DNA of 10,954 nt from JBBSIG01 sp038232215 (GTDB lineage: Bacteria; Actinomycetota; Thermoleophilia; Gaiellales; Gaiellaceae): the NCBI GenBank assembly GCA_038232215.1, contig JBBSIG010000078.1, positions 1-10,954 on the forward strand, in the 5' to 3' direction. Both the position numbers and the translations under genes were made by a program. Below the pieces are notes generated by a model that ran no database searches, had not been told where the DNA came from, and worked only from the letters and a program-made list of their open reading frames with translations. Each line of letters starts with the position of its first letter. The stretch's first letter is position 1. Below are positions 1 to 5,588 of the stretch, one piece after another.

Positions 1-170
1 GCGGCGCGCACGTTCGACTTCGCGGCACTGTCGTTCGCGCGATCGCGGAAGCTGAGGTACGAAGGCACCGCGATCGCGAGCAGGATGCCGAGGATGATGA
101 TGACGACCAGGAGCTCGATGAGCGTGAAGCCGCCCTCTCCCTCCAGCCGCCGCTTGATCTTTGCCGTCAT
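1..170 (-). CDS. Type IV prepilin (PilA-like), N-terminal part
   Basis: Reading the minus strand from the ATG at 170-168 gives 56 residues before the window edge, so the C-terminal globular domain is outside. The N-terminus has a short basic leader (MTAKIKRRLEGEGG) and then the class III signal motif GG|FTLIELLVV. Prepilin peptidase would cut after Gly14 and methylate Phe15; Glu19 is the conserved Glu5 of the mature pilin. A hydrophobic helix follows and then AVPSYLSFRDRAN, typical of major pilins and pseudopilins. The start is well supported: AAGGAG (complement of 178-183) sits 7 nt upstream of the ATG. The gene is divergent from pilT and belongs to the same pilus system. Whether it is the major or a minor pilin cannot be decided without the C-terminus; the motif itself is unambiguous. 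Confidence 0.93.
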   Translation of the reverse strand, partial: MTAKIKRRLEGEGGFTLIELLVVIIILGILLAIAVPSYLSFRDRANDSAAKSNVRA

Positions 171-183
171 GTGTGGGCTCCTT

Positions 184-215
184 CCACAGGTTCGTTGAAC
201 TGATGGCGCCTGTGG
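184..215 (-). other. Stem-loop in the prepilin 5' leader, next to the ribosome binding site
   Basis: CCACAGG (184-190) and CCTGTGG (209-215) form a perfect 7-bp inverted repeat around an 18-nt loop. On the minus-strand transcript the stem ends directly against the Shine-Dalgarno AAGGAG (178-183) of the prepilin gene. Such a stem could protect the 5' end of an abundant pilin mRNA or affect ribosome access. This is inferred from position only; no riboswitch family was recognised. Confidence 0.4.
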
Positions 216-302
216 CATCGGCCTGGAGCCGGTTATGGCATTAGCCTCGTTTGGGGGATTTCCATCCCTCAACCCGGGTGAGCCGCCGGGGGAAGACGAC
301 GA

Positions 303-330
303 CTCAAGGGAGCCGCCGCGCCTGCCGATA
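303..330 (+). promoter_or_regulatory. Sigma-28 (FliA/SigD/WhiG)-like promoter of pilT
   Basis: The element has CTCAAGGG (303-310) as the -35 region and GCCGATA (324-330) as the -10 region, with 16 nt between TCAA and GCCGATA. The known sigma-28 consensus is TAAA-N15/16-GCCGATAA, so the -10 is exact over 7 bases and the -35 differs at one of four core bases. The -10 ends 8 nt before the pilT ATG, which places the expected transcript start at or within about 2 nt of that ATG. A near copy with the same spacing lies before pilC (5553-5580). No sigma factor gene is in the window. Confidence 0.75.
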
Positions 331-338
331 GCGGGGGC

Positions 339-1475
339 ATGCCGGAGACGCTCTCCTCCGTCGACACGCTGCTCGAGCGCATGGCCGCGCTCGAGGCGTC
401 CGACCTGCACCTGACCTCCGGGACCCAGCCTGCCGTGCGCGTGCGCGGGAGCCTGCAGCGCTTCGAAGACCTGCCGCGGATGACCCCGAACGTGACGCGA
501 GAGCTGCTGTACCGCATCCTCTCGACCGAGCAGCAGAAGCAGCTCGAGATCAACCGGCAGCTCGACCTCTCGTACGCCGTGCCCGGCCTCGCCCGCTTTC
601 GCGTCAACGTCTACTCGCAGCGCGAGAGCCTCGCCGCCGCCTTCCGCTGGATCCCGACGGTGCTGAAGTCGACCGAGGAGCTCGGGCTGCCCGGCACGCT
701 CCACGACCTGACCTCGAAGCCGCGCGGCCTCGTGCTCCTCACGGGCCCGACCGGGTCGGGGAAGTCGACGACGCTCGCCGCCCTGATCGACGAGATCAAC
801 CGCACGCGCAGCGACCACATCATCACGATCGAGGACCCGATCGAGTTCCTCCACGCCCACAAGCGCTGCATCGTCAACCAGCGCGAGATCGGGGCGGACG
901 CGCTCGGCTTCGCAGAGGCGCTGCGCGCGGCGTTGCGCCAGGACCCGGACGTGATCCTCCTCGGCGAGATGCGCGACCGCGAGACGATTGCGACCGCGTT
1001 GACGGCGGCCGAGACGGGCCATCTCGTCTTCGCGACGCTGCACACGCAGAGCGCGCCGCAGACCGTCGACCGCATCATCGACGTCTTCCCGGCCGAGCAG
1101 CAGGACCAGGTGCGAACGCAGCTGGCCGGCTCGCTCGAGGGCGTCGTCACCCAGACCCTGCTGCCGACGCTCGACGAGAGGGGGCGGGTGCCCGCGCTCG
1201 AGGTCTTGTTCCCCGACGACGCGGTCCGCAACCTGATCCGCCAGGGCAAGGTCGAGCAGATCTACTCGTTCATGCAGACCGGCACGCAGCGCGGGATGCA
1301 GACGATGGAGCAGTCGCTTTCCGACCTGGTCCTACGGCGGATCGTGACGCGAGACGAGGCCCTCACCCGCTCGAGCCGTCCCGACCAGCTCGCGAGCATC
1401 CTCGAGCGCGCGGGCTTCGCCGCCGGGACGAGCGCGAACGGCGTCCAGCCCGCCCTCGAGCTTCGGCTCGGCTGA
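339..1475 (+). CDS. pilT: Type IV pilus retraction ATPase PilT
   Basis: This 378-residue protein is a hexameric cytoplasmic ATPase of the secretion ATPase (GspE/PilT) superfamily, which powers pilus retraction. Visible motifs are Walker A GPTGSGKST (136-144), the Asp box ITIEDP (162-167), Walker B VILLGEMRD (205-213) and the His box TGHLVFATLHT (226-236). The C-terminal AVRNLIRQGKVEQI (from 295) matches the AIRNLIRE signature that separates PilT from the extension ATPase PilB. Residues 1-100 form the usual N-terminal PAS-like domain (SDLHLTSG at about 21-28). Length is normal for PilT. The ATG start has no properly spaced Shine-Dalgarno sequence and lies 8 nt after a sigma-28-like -10 element, suggesting leaderless translation. 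It is followed after 17 nt by pilM. Confidence 0.96.
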   Translation: MPETLSSVDTLLERMAALEASDLHLTSGTQPAVRVRGSLQRFEDLPRMTPNVTRELLYRILSTEQQKQLEINRQLDLSYAVPGLARFRVNVYSQRESLAAAFRWIPTVLKSTEELGLPGTLHDLTSKPRGLVLLTGPTGSGKSTTLAALIDEINRTRSDHIITIEDPIEFLHAHKRCIVNQREIGADALGFAEALRAALRQDPDVILLGEMRDRETIATALTAAETGHLVFATLHTQSAPQTVDRIIDVFPAEQQDQVRTQLAGSLEGVVTQTLLPTLDERGRVPALEVLFPDDAVRNLIRQGKVEQIYSFMQTGTQRGMQTMEQSLSDLVLRRIVTRDEALTRSSRPDQLASILERAGFAAGTSANGVQPALELRLG

Positions 1476-1492
1476 GACTCGAAGGCGACCAC

Positions 1493-2794
1493 GTGAACGA
1501 GACCGAGACCGACGTGACCCAGCCGAAGAAGCCGCTCCTGAAGCGGGAGCTCTCCTTCCGCCGCAAGCCGAAGGCGCAAGAGTCGGCGCCGCCCCCGCAC
1601 CAGGCTCCGCAGCCGGCCGCGCAGGAGAAGGAGCCGGTCCGGAAGCGCGAGCTCTCACTGCGTCGGCGTCCGAAAGATGCGGCGGCGGAGGCCGGTGCCG
1701 GCCGGCGCGGGCGGCGCGGCGGGGCGAAGCCGACGCACGTCGTCGGCCTCAAGATCGGCGCGTCGCAGATCGCCGCCGCGGAGGTCGTGAACAACGGCCA
1801 CGCCGAGGTCGTGCGGCTCGCACGCCGGGCGCTCGAGCCGGGCGTCGTCGTGGCTGGAGTCCTACGGGAGCCGGAGCAGCTCGGCGCCGCCCTGGCGGAG
1901 TTCTTCGAGGCGCACAAGCTCCCTCGCCGCGGCGTTCGCCTGGGCATCGCGAACAACCGGATCGGCGTGCGCGTCTTCGACGTCGCCGGCATCGACGATC
2001 CGAGCCAGCTCGGCAACGCCGTTCGGTTCAAGGCGCAGGAGACCCTCCCGATCCCGATCGAGGACGCGGTCCTCGACTACCGGGTGCTCGAGGAGCGGGT
2101 CGACGAGGAGGGTATGAAGATTCGCCGCGTCCTGCTCGTCGTCGCCTACCGGGAGCTGATCGATCGCTACCTCGCGGCGTGCGAGCTGGCCGGGATCAGG
2201 CTCATGGGGATCGATCTCGAGGCGTTCGCGATCCTGCGGGCGCTCGGGCCGCCGAGCGACGCTCCCGCCTCCGACGCCGCGCGCGTCGTCGTCGCGACCG
2301 GCCACGATCGCTCGACGTTCGCCCTCTCGTACGGAGGCGTCTGCGAGTTCACGCGCGTGCTCGACTGGGGCGGCTCGAGCCTCGACGTCGCCGTCGGCCG
2401 CACGCTCGACCTCCCGCCTGCGGCTGCCGAGCCGATCAAGCGCGCCCTCGGGCTCGACGGAGAAGGCCCCGTACCGGGGGCGGAGGAGCTGACCGAGGAG
2501 CAAATCGCCCGCGTGCACGCGGCGGCGGGGCAGCAGGTGCAGTCGTTCGCCCGGGAGCTCGTCTCCTCGCTCCAGTTCTACCAGAAGCAACCCGGCTCGC
2601 ACGGCATCGGCGAGGTCGTGCTGACGGGGGGCACCGCCGGGCTGCGCGGCTTCGCCCCAGAGCTCCAGCGGTTGATCGGGGTTCCGGTTCGCGTCGGAGA
2701 TCCGCTCGCGCGCGTGAAGGTCGCGACGACGGTCGCCGACGGAGACGAGGTCGGATCGCTCGCCGTCGCCATCGGCCTGGGGATCGAGGAGTAG
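1493..2794 (+). CDS. pilM: Type IV pilus assembly protein PilM, with N-terminal extension
   Basis: PilM is a cytoplasmic actin/FtsA-fold protein that binds the N-terminus of PilN. The fold starts near residue 82 (VVGLKIGASQIAAAEV, the phosphate-1 region). It continues through FDVAGIDDPSQLGNAVRFKA and QETLPIPIEDAVLDYRVL, which are typical PilM segments, and ends with the adenosine loop LTGGTAGLRG (377-386). The first 80 residues are a basic, proline-rich extension not usual in PilM, with a duplicated motif at 17-27 and 51-61. The phosphate-1 Asp is Lys87 and the phosphate-2 Asp appears to be Ala268 (VVVATG at 265-270), so nucleotide hydrolysis may be lost. The GTG start is supported by GAAGG at 1481-1485, 7 nt upstream. 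The total of 433 residues is longer than the usual 350 or so because of the extension. It is 3 nt from pilN, in the conserved M-N-O order. Confidence 0.93.
   Translation: MNETETDVTQPKKPLLKRELSFRRKPKAQESAPPPHQAPQPAAQEKEPVRKRELSLRRRPKDAAAEAGAGRRGRRGGAKPTHVVGLKIGASQIAAAEVVNNGHAEVVRLARRALEPGVVVAGVLREPEQLGAALAEFFEAHKLPRRGVRLGIANNRIGVRVFDVAGIDDPSQLGNAVRFKAQETLPIPIEDAVLDYRVLEERVDEEGMKIRRVLLVVAYRELIDRYLAACELAGIRLMGIDLEAFAILRALGPPSDAPASDAARVVVATGHDRSTFALSYGGVCEFTRVLDWGGSSLDVAVGRTLDLPPAAAEPIKRALGLDGEGPVPGAEELTEEQIARVHAAAGQQVQSFARELVSSLQFYQKQPGSHGIGEVVLTGGTAGLRGFAPELQRLIGVPVRVGDPLARVKVATTVADGDEVGSLAVAIGLGIEE
1541..1675 (+). repeat. Duplicated basic motif at the PilM N-terminus
   Basis: Two copies of KRELSxRRxPK are encoded at 1541-1573 (residues 17-27, KRELSFRRKPK) and 1643-1675 (residues 51-61, KRELSLRRRPK). 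A Pro/Gln/Ala-rich spacer of 23 residues separates them. The copies differ at two residues and use different codons, so the duplication is not recent or the motif is under protein-level selection. Basic motifs of this kind could bind membrane lipid or an acidic partner; that is inference. Confidence 0.7.
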
Positions 2795-2797
2795 CTC

Positions 2798-3415
2798 GTG
2801 CGCGCCGTCAACCTGCTACCGCGCGATCTGTCTCAGCGGCGGTTTGCCCTCGAGTACACGTCGAGGACCGTCGGGCTCGCGGGCCTCGGGGCCGCCGTCC
2901 TGATCTGCGCGCTGCTCGCGTTCGGGTACCTGGGTGCCAGCGGCAAGGCGAAGGACCGGCAGGAGACGCTCGACGCGCTGACGGCGCAGCTTGCTGCGAC
3001 CCCCCGGCCGGTGTCGGCGCCCCCGGTCGACCCGGCGCTCGCGACCGACCGGTCCCAGCGGGTCAGCGCGCTGAACTCGGCGCTTGCACAGCGAATCGCC
3101 TGGGACCGCCTGCTCCGACGTCTCTCGCTCGTCCTTCCGCGTGACGTCTGGCTGTCGAGCTTCGTCGCGAACGGCCCGGCCGCTGCCACCGCGGCCGCTC
3201 CGGTCGAGGGCGCGACCGAGGCGGTGCCGGCGGGCGGGACCTGCAGCCTGCAGGGGTACGCGTACTCGCAGACCGGCGTCGCCCGTCTGCTCGCGCGCCT
3301 CGCCGTCGTGCCCGCGCTCGCGGACGTGCAGCTCAAGTCGAGCGCCCAGACGAAGGTCGGCCTGCGAAGCGTCTACCAGTTCAACATCGAGGCAACGGTC
3401 GTCCAGGGGGCATGA
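2798..3415 (+). CDS. pilN: Type IV pilus assembly protein PilN
   Basis: This is a 205-residue bitopic inner-membrane protein of the alignment subcomplex. It begins MRAVNLLPRD, matching the INLLP motif by which PilN docks into a groove of PilM. A single membrane segment follows at about residues 24-46, then a helical stretch (50-110) and a C-terminal ferredoxin-like region (about 148-203, from CSLQGYAYSQ onward) that pairs with PilO. An Ala/Pro/Thr-rich loop interrupts it at about 127-147. The GTG start is preceded by GAGGAG (2786-2791) with 6-nt spacing, overlapping the end of pilM. The stop codon overlaps the pilO start (ATGA), which suggests translational coupling. Confidence 0.92.
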   Translation: MRAVNLLPRDLSQRRFALEYTSRTVGLAGLGAAVLICALLAFGYLGASGKAKDRQETLDALTAQLAATPRPVSAPPVDPALATDRSQRVSALNSALAQRIAWDRLLRRLSLVLPRDVWLSSFVANGPAAATAAAPVEGATEAVPAGGTCSLQGYAYSQTGVARLLARLAVVPALADVQLKSSAQTKVGLRSVYQFNIEATVVQGA

Positions 3416-4074
3416 AGCAGATGAGGAAGACCTCTCCGGGCGTCCTGATCGCAGCCGTCGTGACGGGGCTCGTCCTGCTCGCGCTGGGCGGCTACCTCGC
3501 GCTCGTGGCGCCGCAGAGCTCACGCGCGGCCCGTCTCGACGAGCGAATCGACGAGACGCAACGCCAGATCGACGCCAATCGCAGCGCGGCGCGAGGAGGC
3601 GAGGAGGTGCGCGCGCTCAGCGTGGGCGACGGATTTCGGCTCGCGAAGGCGATGCCCGACCGAACCGACATGACGGGCATCCTGATCGAGCTCAGCCGTC
3701 TCGCAGGCGGAACCGGAGTCGTCTTCCAGTCGATCACGCCCTCGCCCGCGGTGACCGGCACCGGCTACTCGATCGTCCCGATCTCCGTCGTCTTCGGGGG
3801 TCGCTTCGGGGAGCTGACCGAGTTCCTCGCCCGCCTGCGAGAGCTGGTTCGCGTCTCGAACGGCCGGCTTCACGCGTACGGCCGCCTGTTCACGGTCGAG
3901 AGCCTCAACTTCGCGCAAGGCACCGACAAGCTCCCGCGGATCCAGGCAACGCTCACCCTCGACGCCTACGTCTACGGGCCGGGCCAAGGGGCCGCTGACG
4001 CGACCGGCACGACTACGACGACCACCACGACTCCGCCGCCGCCGAGCGGCGCGACCGCGGCGGGGGCGCCGTAA
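3412..4074 (+). CDS. pilO: Type IV pilus assembly protein PilO
   Basis: This 220-residue inner-membrane protein has a membrane segment at about residues 10-32, a coiled-coil stretch (about 36-60, DERIDETQRQIDANRS) and a ferredoxin-like domain (about 82-188, with MTGILIELSRLAGGTGVVFQ and GRFGELTEFLARLREL). This is the PilO architecture. A low-complexity tail of eight Thr and four Pro (200-211) is added at the C-terminus. The start overlaps the pilN stop by 3 nt. A second ATG at 3421 (residue 4) is better spaced from the only purine-rich run (GGGGG at 3406-3410) and may be the real start. The stop codon shares one base with the next start codon. Confidence 0.9.
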   Translation: MKQMRKTSPGVLIAAVVTGLVLLALGGYLALVAPQSSRAARLDERIDETQRQIDANRSAARGGEEVRALSVGDGFRLAKAMPDRTDMTGILIELSRLAGGTGVVFQSITPSPAVTGTGYSIVPISVVFGGRFGELTEFLARLRELVRVSNGRLHAYGRLFTVESLNFAQGTDKLPRIQATLTLDAYVYGPGQGAADATGTTTTTTTTPPPPSGATAAGAP

Positions 4075-5006
4075 TGGCGCCGAAGCGCGGCGCGGACCTG
4101 CGCCGGCAGAAGGAGCGGCGGCAAAAGCTGATCGCGCTGGTCGGCGGCATCTTGCTGCTGGCGCTGCTCGCCGTCCAGGGCCCGAAGACACTCGGTCGGC
4201 TGCGTGGCGACTCCACGACCGCGGCCCAGCCGGCGACCGCCGGTGCCCCCTCCGCCGGCGCCACGGACTCCGCCTCGGCGCCGCCCGCCACGGCTTTCGT
4301 CCTGCACGAGCCGAACGAGTCCGCCGCGGTCTCGAGCGGGCAGCTCGCAACTCTCGACCGCTTCGCGGGCAAGGATCCGTTCGTCCCGCAGGTCTCGCTG
4401 GACGGGCCGGCCGCCGCCACCTCGTCGACCACGTCGGCGACTCCGCAGCGGCCGTCGGCCGGCACTGGGCCGAAGACGTCGGAGAGCACGGCCGGGATCA
4501 CCGGCAAGCGCACGGCCGGCGGTGCCGCCGGCAAGCGCACCGCGGGTTCGGCGCCGCGGATCACGACCACGCCACCGGCCACGGAGACCACGGCCGCGCC
4601 GGGAACGGGCACCACGCCCGTGCCCGGCTCCACGACCACGCCCGACGGCAGCACCGTGACCACTCCGACTGCCCCCACCGTGACGACGCCCGCTCCCGGC
4701 ACGACGACGACGCCCGGCTCCACCACGTCCGGGGTTCCCCCGGCCGGCGCCTCGCCGGTCTCTACGACCGTCGTCATCTCGACGAACGGGAAGTCGGAGC
4801 AGGTCACCGTCGGCGCCGAGTTCCCGCAGGCGGACCCGATCTTCAGGCTCGTCTCCGTGTCGGAGAAGGGGGTGCGGATCGGGATCGCGGACGGCTCGTA
4901 CGCGACCGGGGCCGAGGCGACGCTGCTCGTCCGTGGAAAGCTCCTGACCCTGATGAACACCGCCACCGGGGCGCGGTACGAGCTGCGGCTGCTCCCGGGC
5001 TCGTAG
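4074..5006 (+). CDS. PilP-like membrane-anchored pilus alignment protein
   Basis: This 310-residue protein takes the place of PilP in the M-N-O-P order. It has a basic cytoplasmic N-terminus, one membrane segment (about 19-34), the motif DRFAGKDPFVPQ (95-106) resembling the conserved 'DPF.P' motif of PilP/GspC-type proteins, a long Ala/Thr/Pro/Gly linker (about 112-230) and a small beta-rich C-terminal domain (about 231-310, with FRLVSVSEKGVRIGIADG and LLVRGKLLTL). Classical PilP is a lipoprotein that reaches the outer-membrane secretin; here there is no lipobox and no secretin gene, as expected for a monoderm. The assignment rests on position and these short motifs. GGGGG at 4062-4066 is a weak ribosome binding site. 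It shares 1 nt with pilO and ends 16 nt before the minor prepilin gene. Confidence 0.7.
   Translation: MAPKRGADLRRQKERRQKLIALVGGILLLALLAVQGPKTLGRLRGDSTTAAQPATAGAPSAGATDSASAPPATAFVLHEPNESAAVSSGQLATLDRFAGKDPFVPQVSLDGPAAATSSTTSATPQRPSAGTGPKTSESTAGITGKRTAGGAAGKRTAGSAPRITTTPPATETTAAPGTGTTPVPGSTTTPDGSTVTTPTAPTVTTPAPGTTTTPGSTTSGVPPAGASPVSTTVVISTNGKSEQVTVGAEFPQADPIFRLVSVSEKGVRIGIADGSYATGAEATLLVRGKLLTLMNTATGARYELRLLPGS
4503..4556 (+). repeat. 27-bp tandem duplication in the PilP-like linker
   Basis: GKRTAGGAA (4503-4529) is followed directly by GKRTAGSAP (4530-4556), two nine-residue units. It is the only basic patch in the otherwise neutral linker. Synonymous and nonsynonymous differences show that the duplication is not brand new. 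Confidence 0.7.
4564..4734 (+). repeat. Thr/Pro/Gly low-complexity linker
   Basis: This in-frame stretch encodes degenerate TTTP, PGTTTT and PGSTTTP units (about residues 164-220 of the PilP-like protein). It resembles Thr/Pro-rich cell-wall-spanning linkers that are often glycosylated in actinobacteria. It probably spaces the C-terminal domain away from the membrane. The unit is irregular, so it is not a true tandem repeat. Confidence 0.65.
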
Positions 5007-5022
5007 AAGAGTCAGATCTGTA

Positions 5023-5544
5023 ATGGGTACTCGCGCGCGCGAGGAGCAGGGGTTCGGGCTCGTGGAGCTGCTGATCGCGATGACGATCCTGAACATCGCG
5101 CTCCTCGCCCTCGTCGCCGCGTTCAACTCGGGGGCGCTCTCGATCCGGCGGGCGAGCCGCGTCTCGACGGCGACCGTGCTCGCCGACACCCAGATGGAGG
5201 GTTACCGAGCTCTCAGGTATGCCTCGATCAAGCTCGACGTCGGCTCCGCGACGCCAGCCTCGTACCTGGCCGATCCGGCCTACACCCCGCTGACCCCTCC
5301 CACCGATCCCACGGATCCGGACAACGTCACCCAGCCCGGCTGCCCGGCTCCGACGAGTCAGTGCACGGCCAGCCGCACGACCACGGGGCCGGATGGGGTC
5401 ACCTACCGGGTCGACACGTACGTCGCGAAAGACGTTCAGAGCGGGCGGACGCTGAAGAAGGTGACCGTGGTCGTTCGCCTCGGCACCGATCTCGGCAACT
5501 CGCTCGCGCGCGAGGTGTCGACCTTCGACAAGTCGTTCGGGTAA
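5023..5544 (+). CDS. Minor prepilin, PilV/GspI-like
   Basis: This 173-residue prepilin has a ten-residue leader ending in Gly (MGTRAREEQG). The class III motif G|FGLVELLIAMTILN follows, with Glu15 at mature position 5, and a hydrophobic helix extends to about residue 34. The sequence VLADTQMEGYRALRY and the strand-rich C-terminus (VTYRVDTYVAKDV and KKVTVVVRLGTD) are typical of PilV-type minor pilins. Cys107 and Cys114 (CPAPTSQC) could form a small disulfide loop. A Pro/Thr/Asp-rich segment (84-105) precedes them. Minor pilins of this type prime assembly or sit at the pilus tip. It lies 16 nt after the PilP-like gene with a weak purine-rich site (AGAAGAG at 5005-5011), and 44 nt before pilC; that gap is largely taken up by the next promoter. 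Confidence 0.87.
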   Translation: MGTRAREEQGFGLVELLIAMTILNIALLALVAAFNSGALSIRRASRVSTATVLADTQMEGYRALRYASIKLDVGSATPASYLADPAYTPLTPPTDPTDPDNVTQPGCPAPTSQCTASRTTTGPDGVTYRVDTYVAKDVQSGRTLKKVTVVVRLGTDLGNSLAREVSTFDKSFG

Positions 5545-5552
5545 GCGCGCGT

Positions 5553-5580
5553 CTCAAGGGCCCTCGCGGCGCTGCCGATA
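5553..5580 (+). promoter_or_regulatory. Sigma-28 (FliA/SigD/WhiG)-like promoter of pilC
   Basis: CTCAAGGG (5553-5560) and GCCGATA (5574-5580) repeat the pilT promoter almost exactly, with the same 16 nt between TCAA and GCCGATA. The spacer is similar but not identical to that of pilT, so the shared bases look functionally kept rather than recently copied. The -10 again ends 8 nt before the ATG. The element fills the short gap after the minor prepilin gene and would let pilC be transcribed separately from the upstream genes. Confidence 0.75.
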
Positions 5581-5588
5581 CACGCGGT

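Larger units (their letters stand above)
171..338. promoter_or_regulatory. Divergent intergenic region between prepilin and pilT
   Basis: This 168-nt gap separates the two divergent pilus genes. The right end holds the sigma-28-like promoter of pilT (303-330) and the left end holds the prepilin ribosome binding site and its leader stem-loop. A small hairpin, GGGAT-TTCC-ATCCC, lies at 255-268. A convincing promoter for the prepilin was not found: GCCGATG is present on the minus strand at 222-216, but its -35 match is poor and the expected transcript start would cut into the stem-loop. Confidence 0.6.

Noticed and set aside
216..243. Third sigma-28-like promoter, on the minus strand, for the prepilin (TAAT-N17-GCCGATG)
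   Set aside because: The -35 region lacks CTCAAG, the -10 has a mismatch at its last base, the spacing differs from the other two sites, and the expected start would truncate the leader stem-loop.
171..338. Possible c-di-GMP (GEMM) riboswitch in the pilus intergenic region
   Set aside because: GEMM riboswitches are known before pilin genes, but no conserved GEMM core was seen on either strand and the only clear stem is the short repeat at 184-215.
4564..4734. CRISPR-like or minisatellite array in the Thr/Pro region
   Set aside because: There is no fixed repeat unit or spacer length; the pattern is a low-complexity protein linker in a continuous reading frame.
3972..5189. Long open frame (about 400 codons) on the minus strand opposite pilO, the PilP-like gene and the minor prepilin
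   Set aside because: Its Arg/Gly-rich sequence is the complement of the Thr/Pro linker. The plus strand carries recognisable pilus genes in tight operon order.
5361..5588. Upstream extension of the pilC reading frame
   Set aside because: It overlaps the minor prepilin in another frame, is not PilC-like, and would place the sigma-28-like promoter inside the gene. The ATG at 5589 gives the standard PilC N-terminus.
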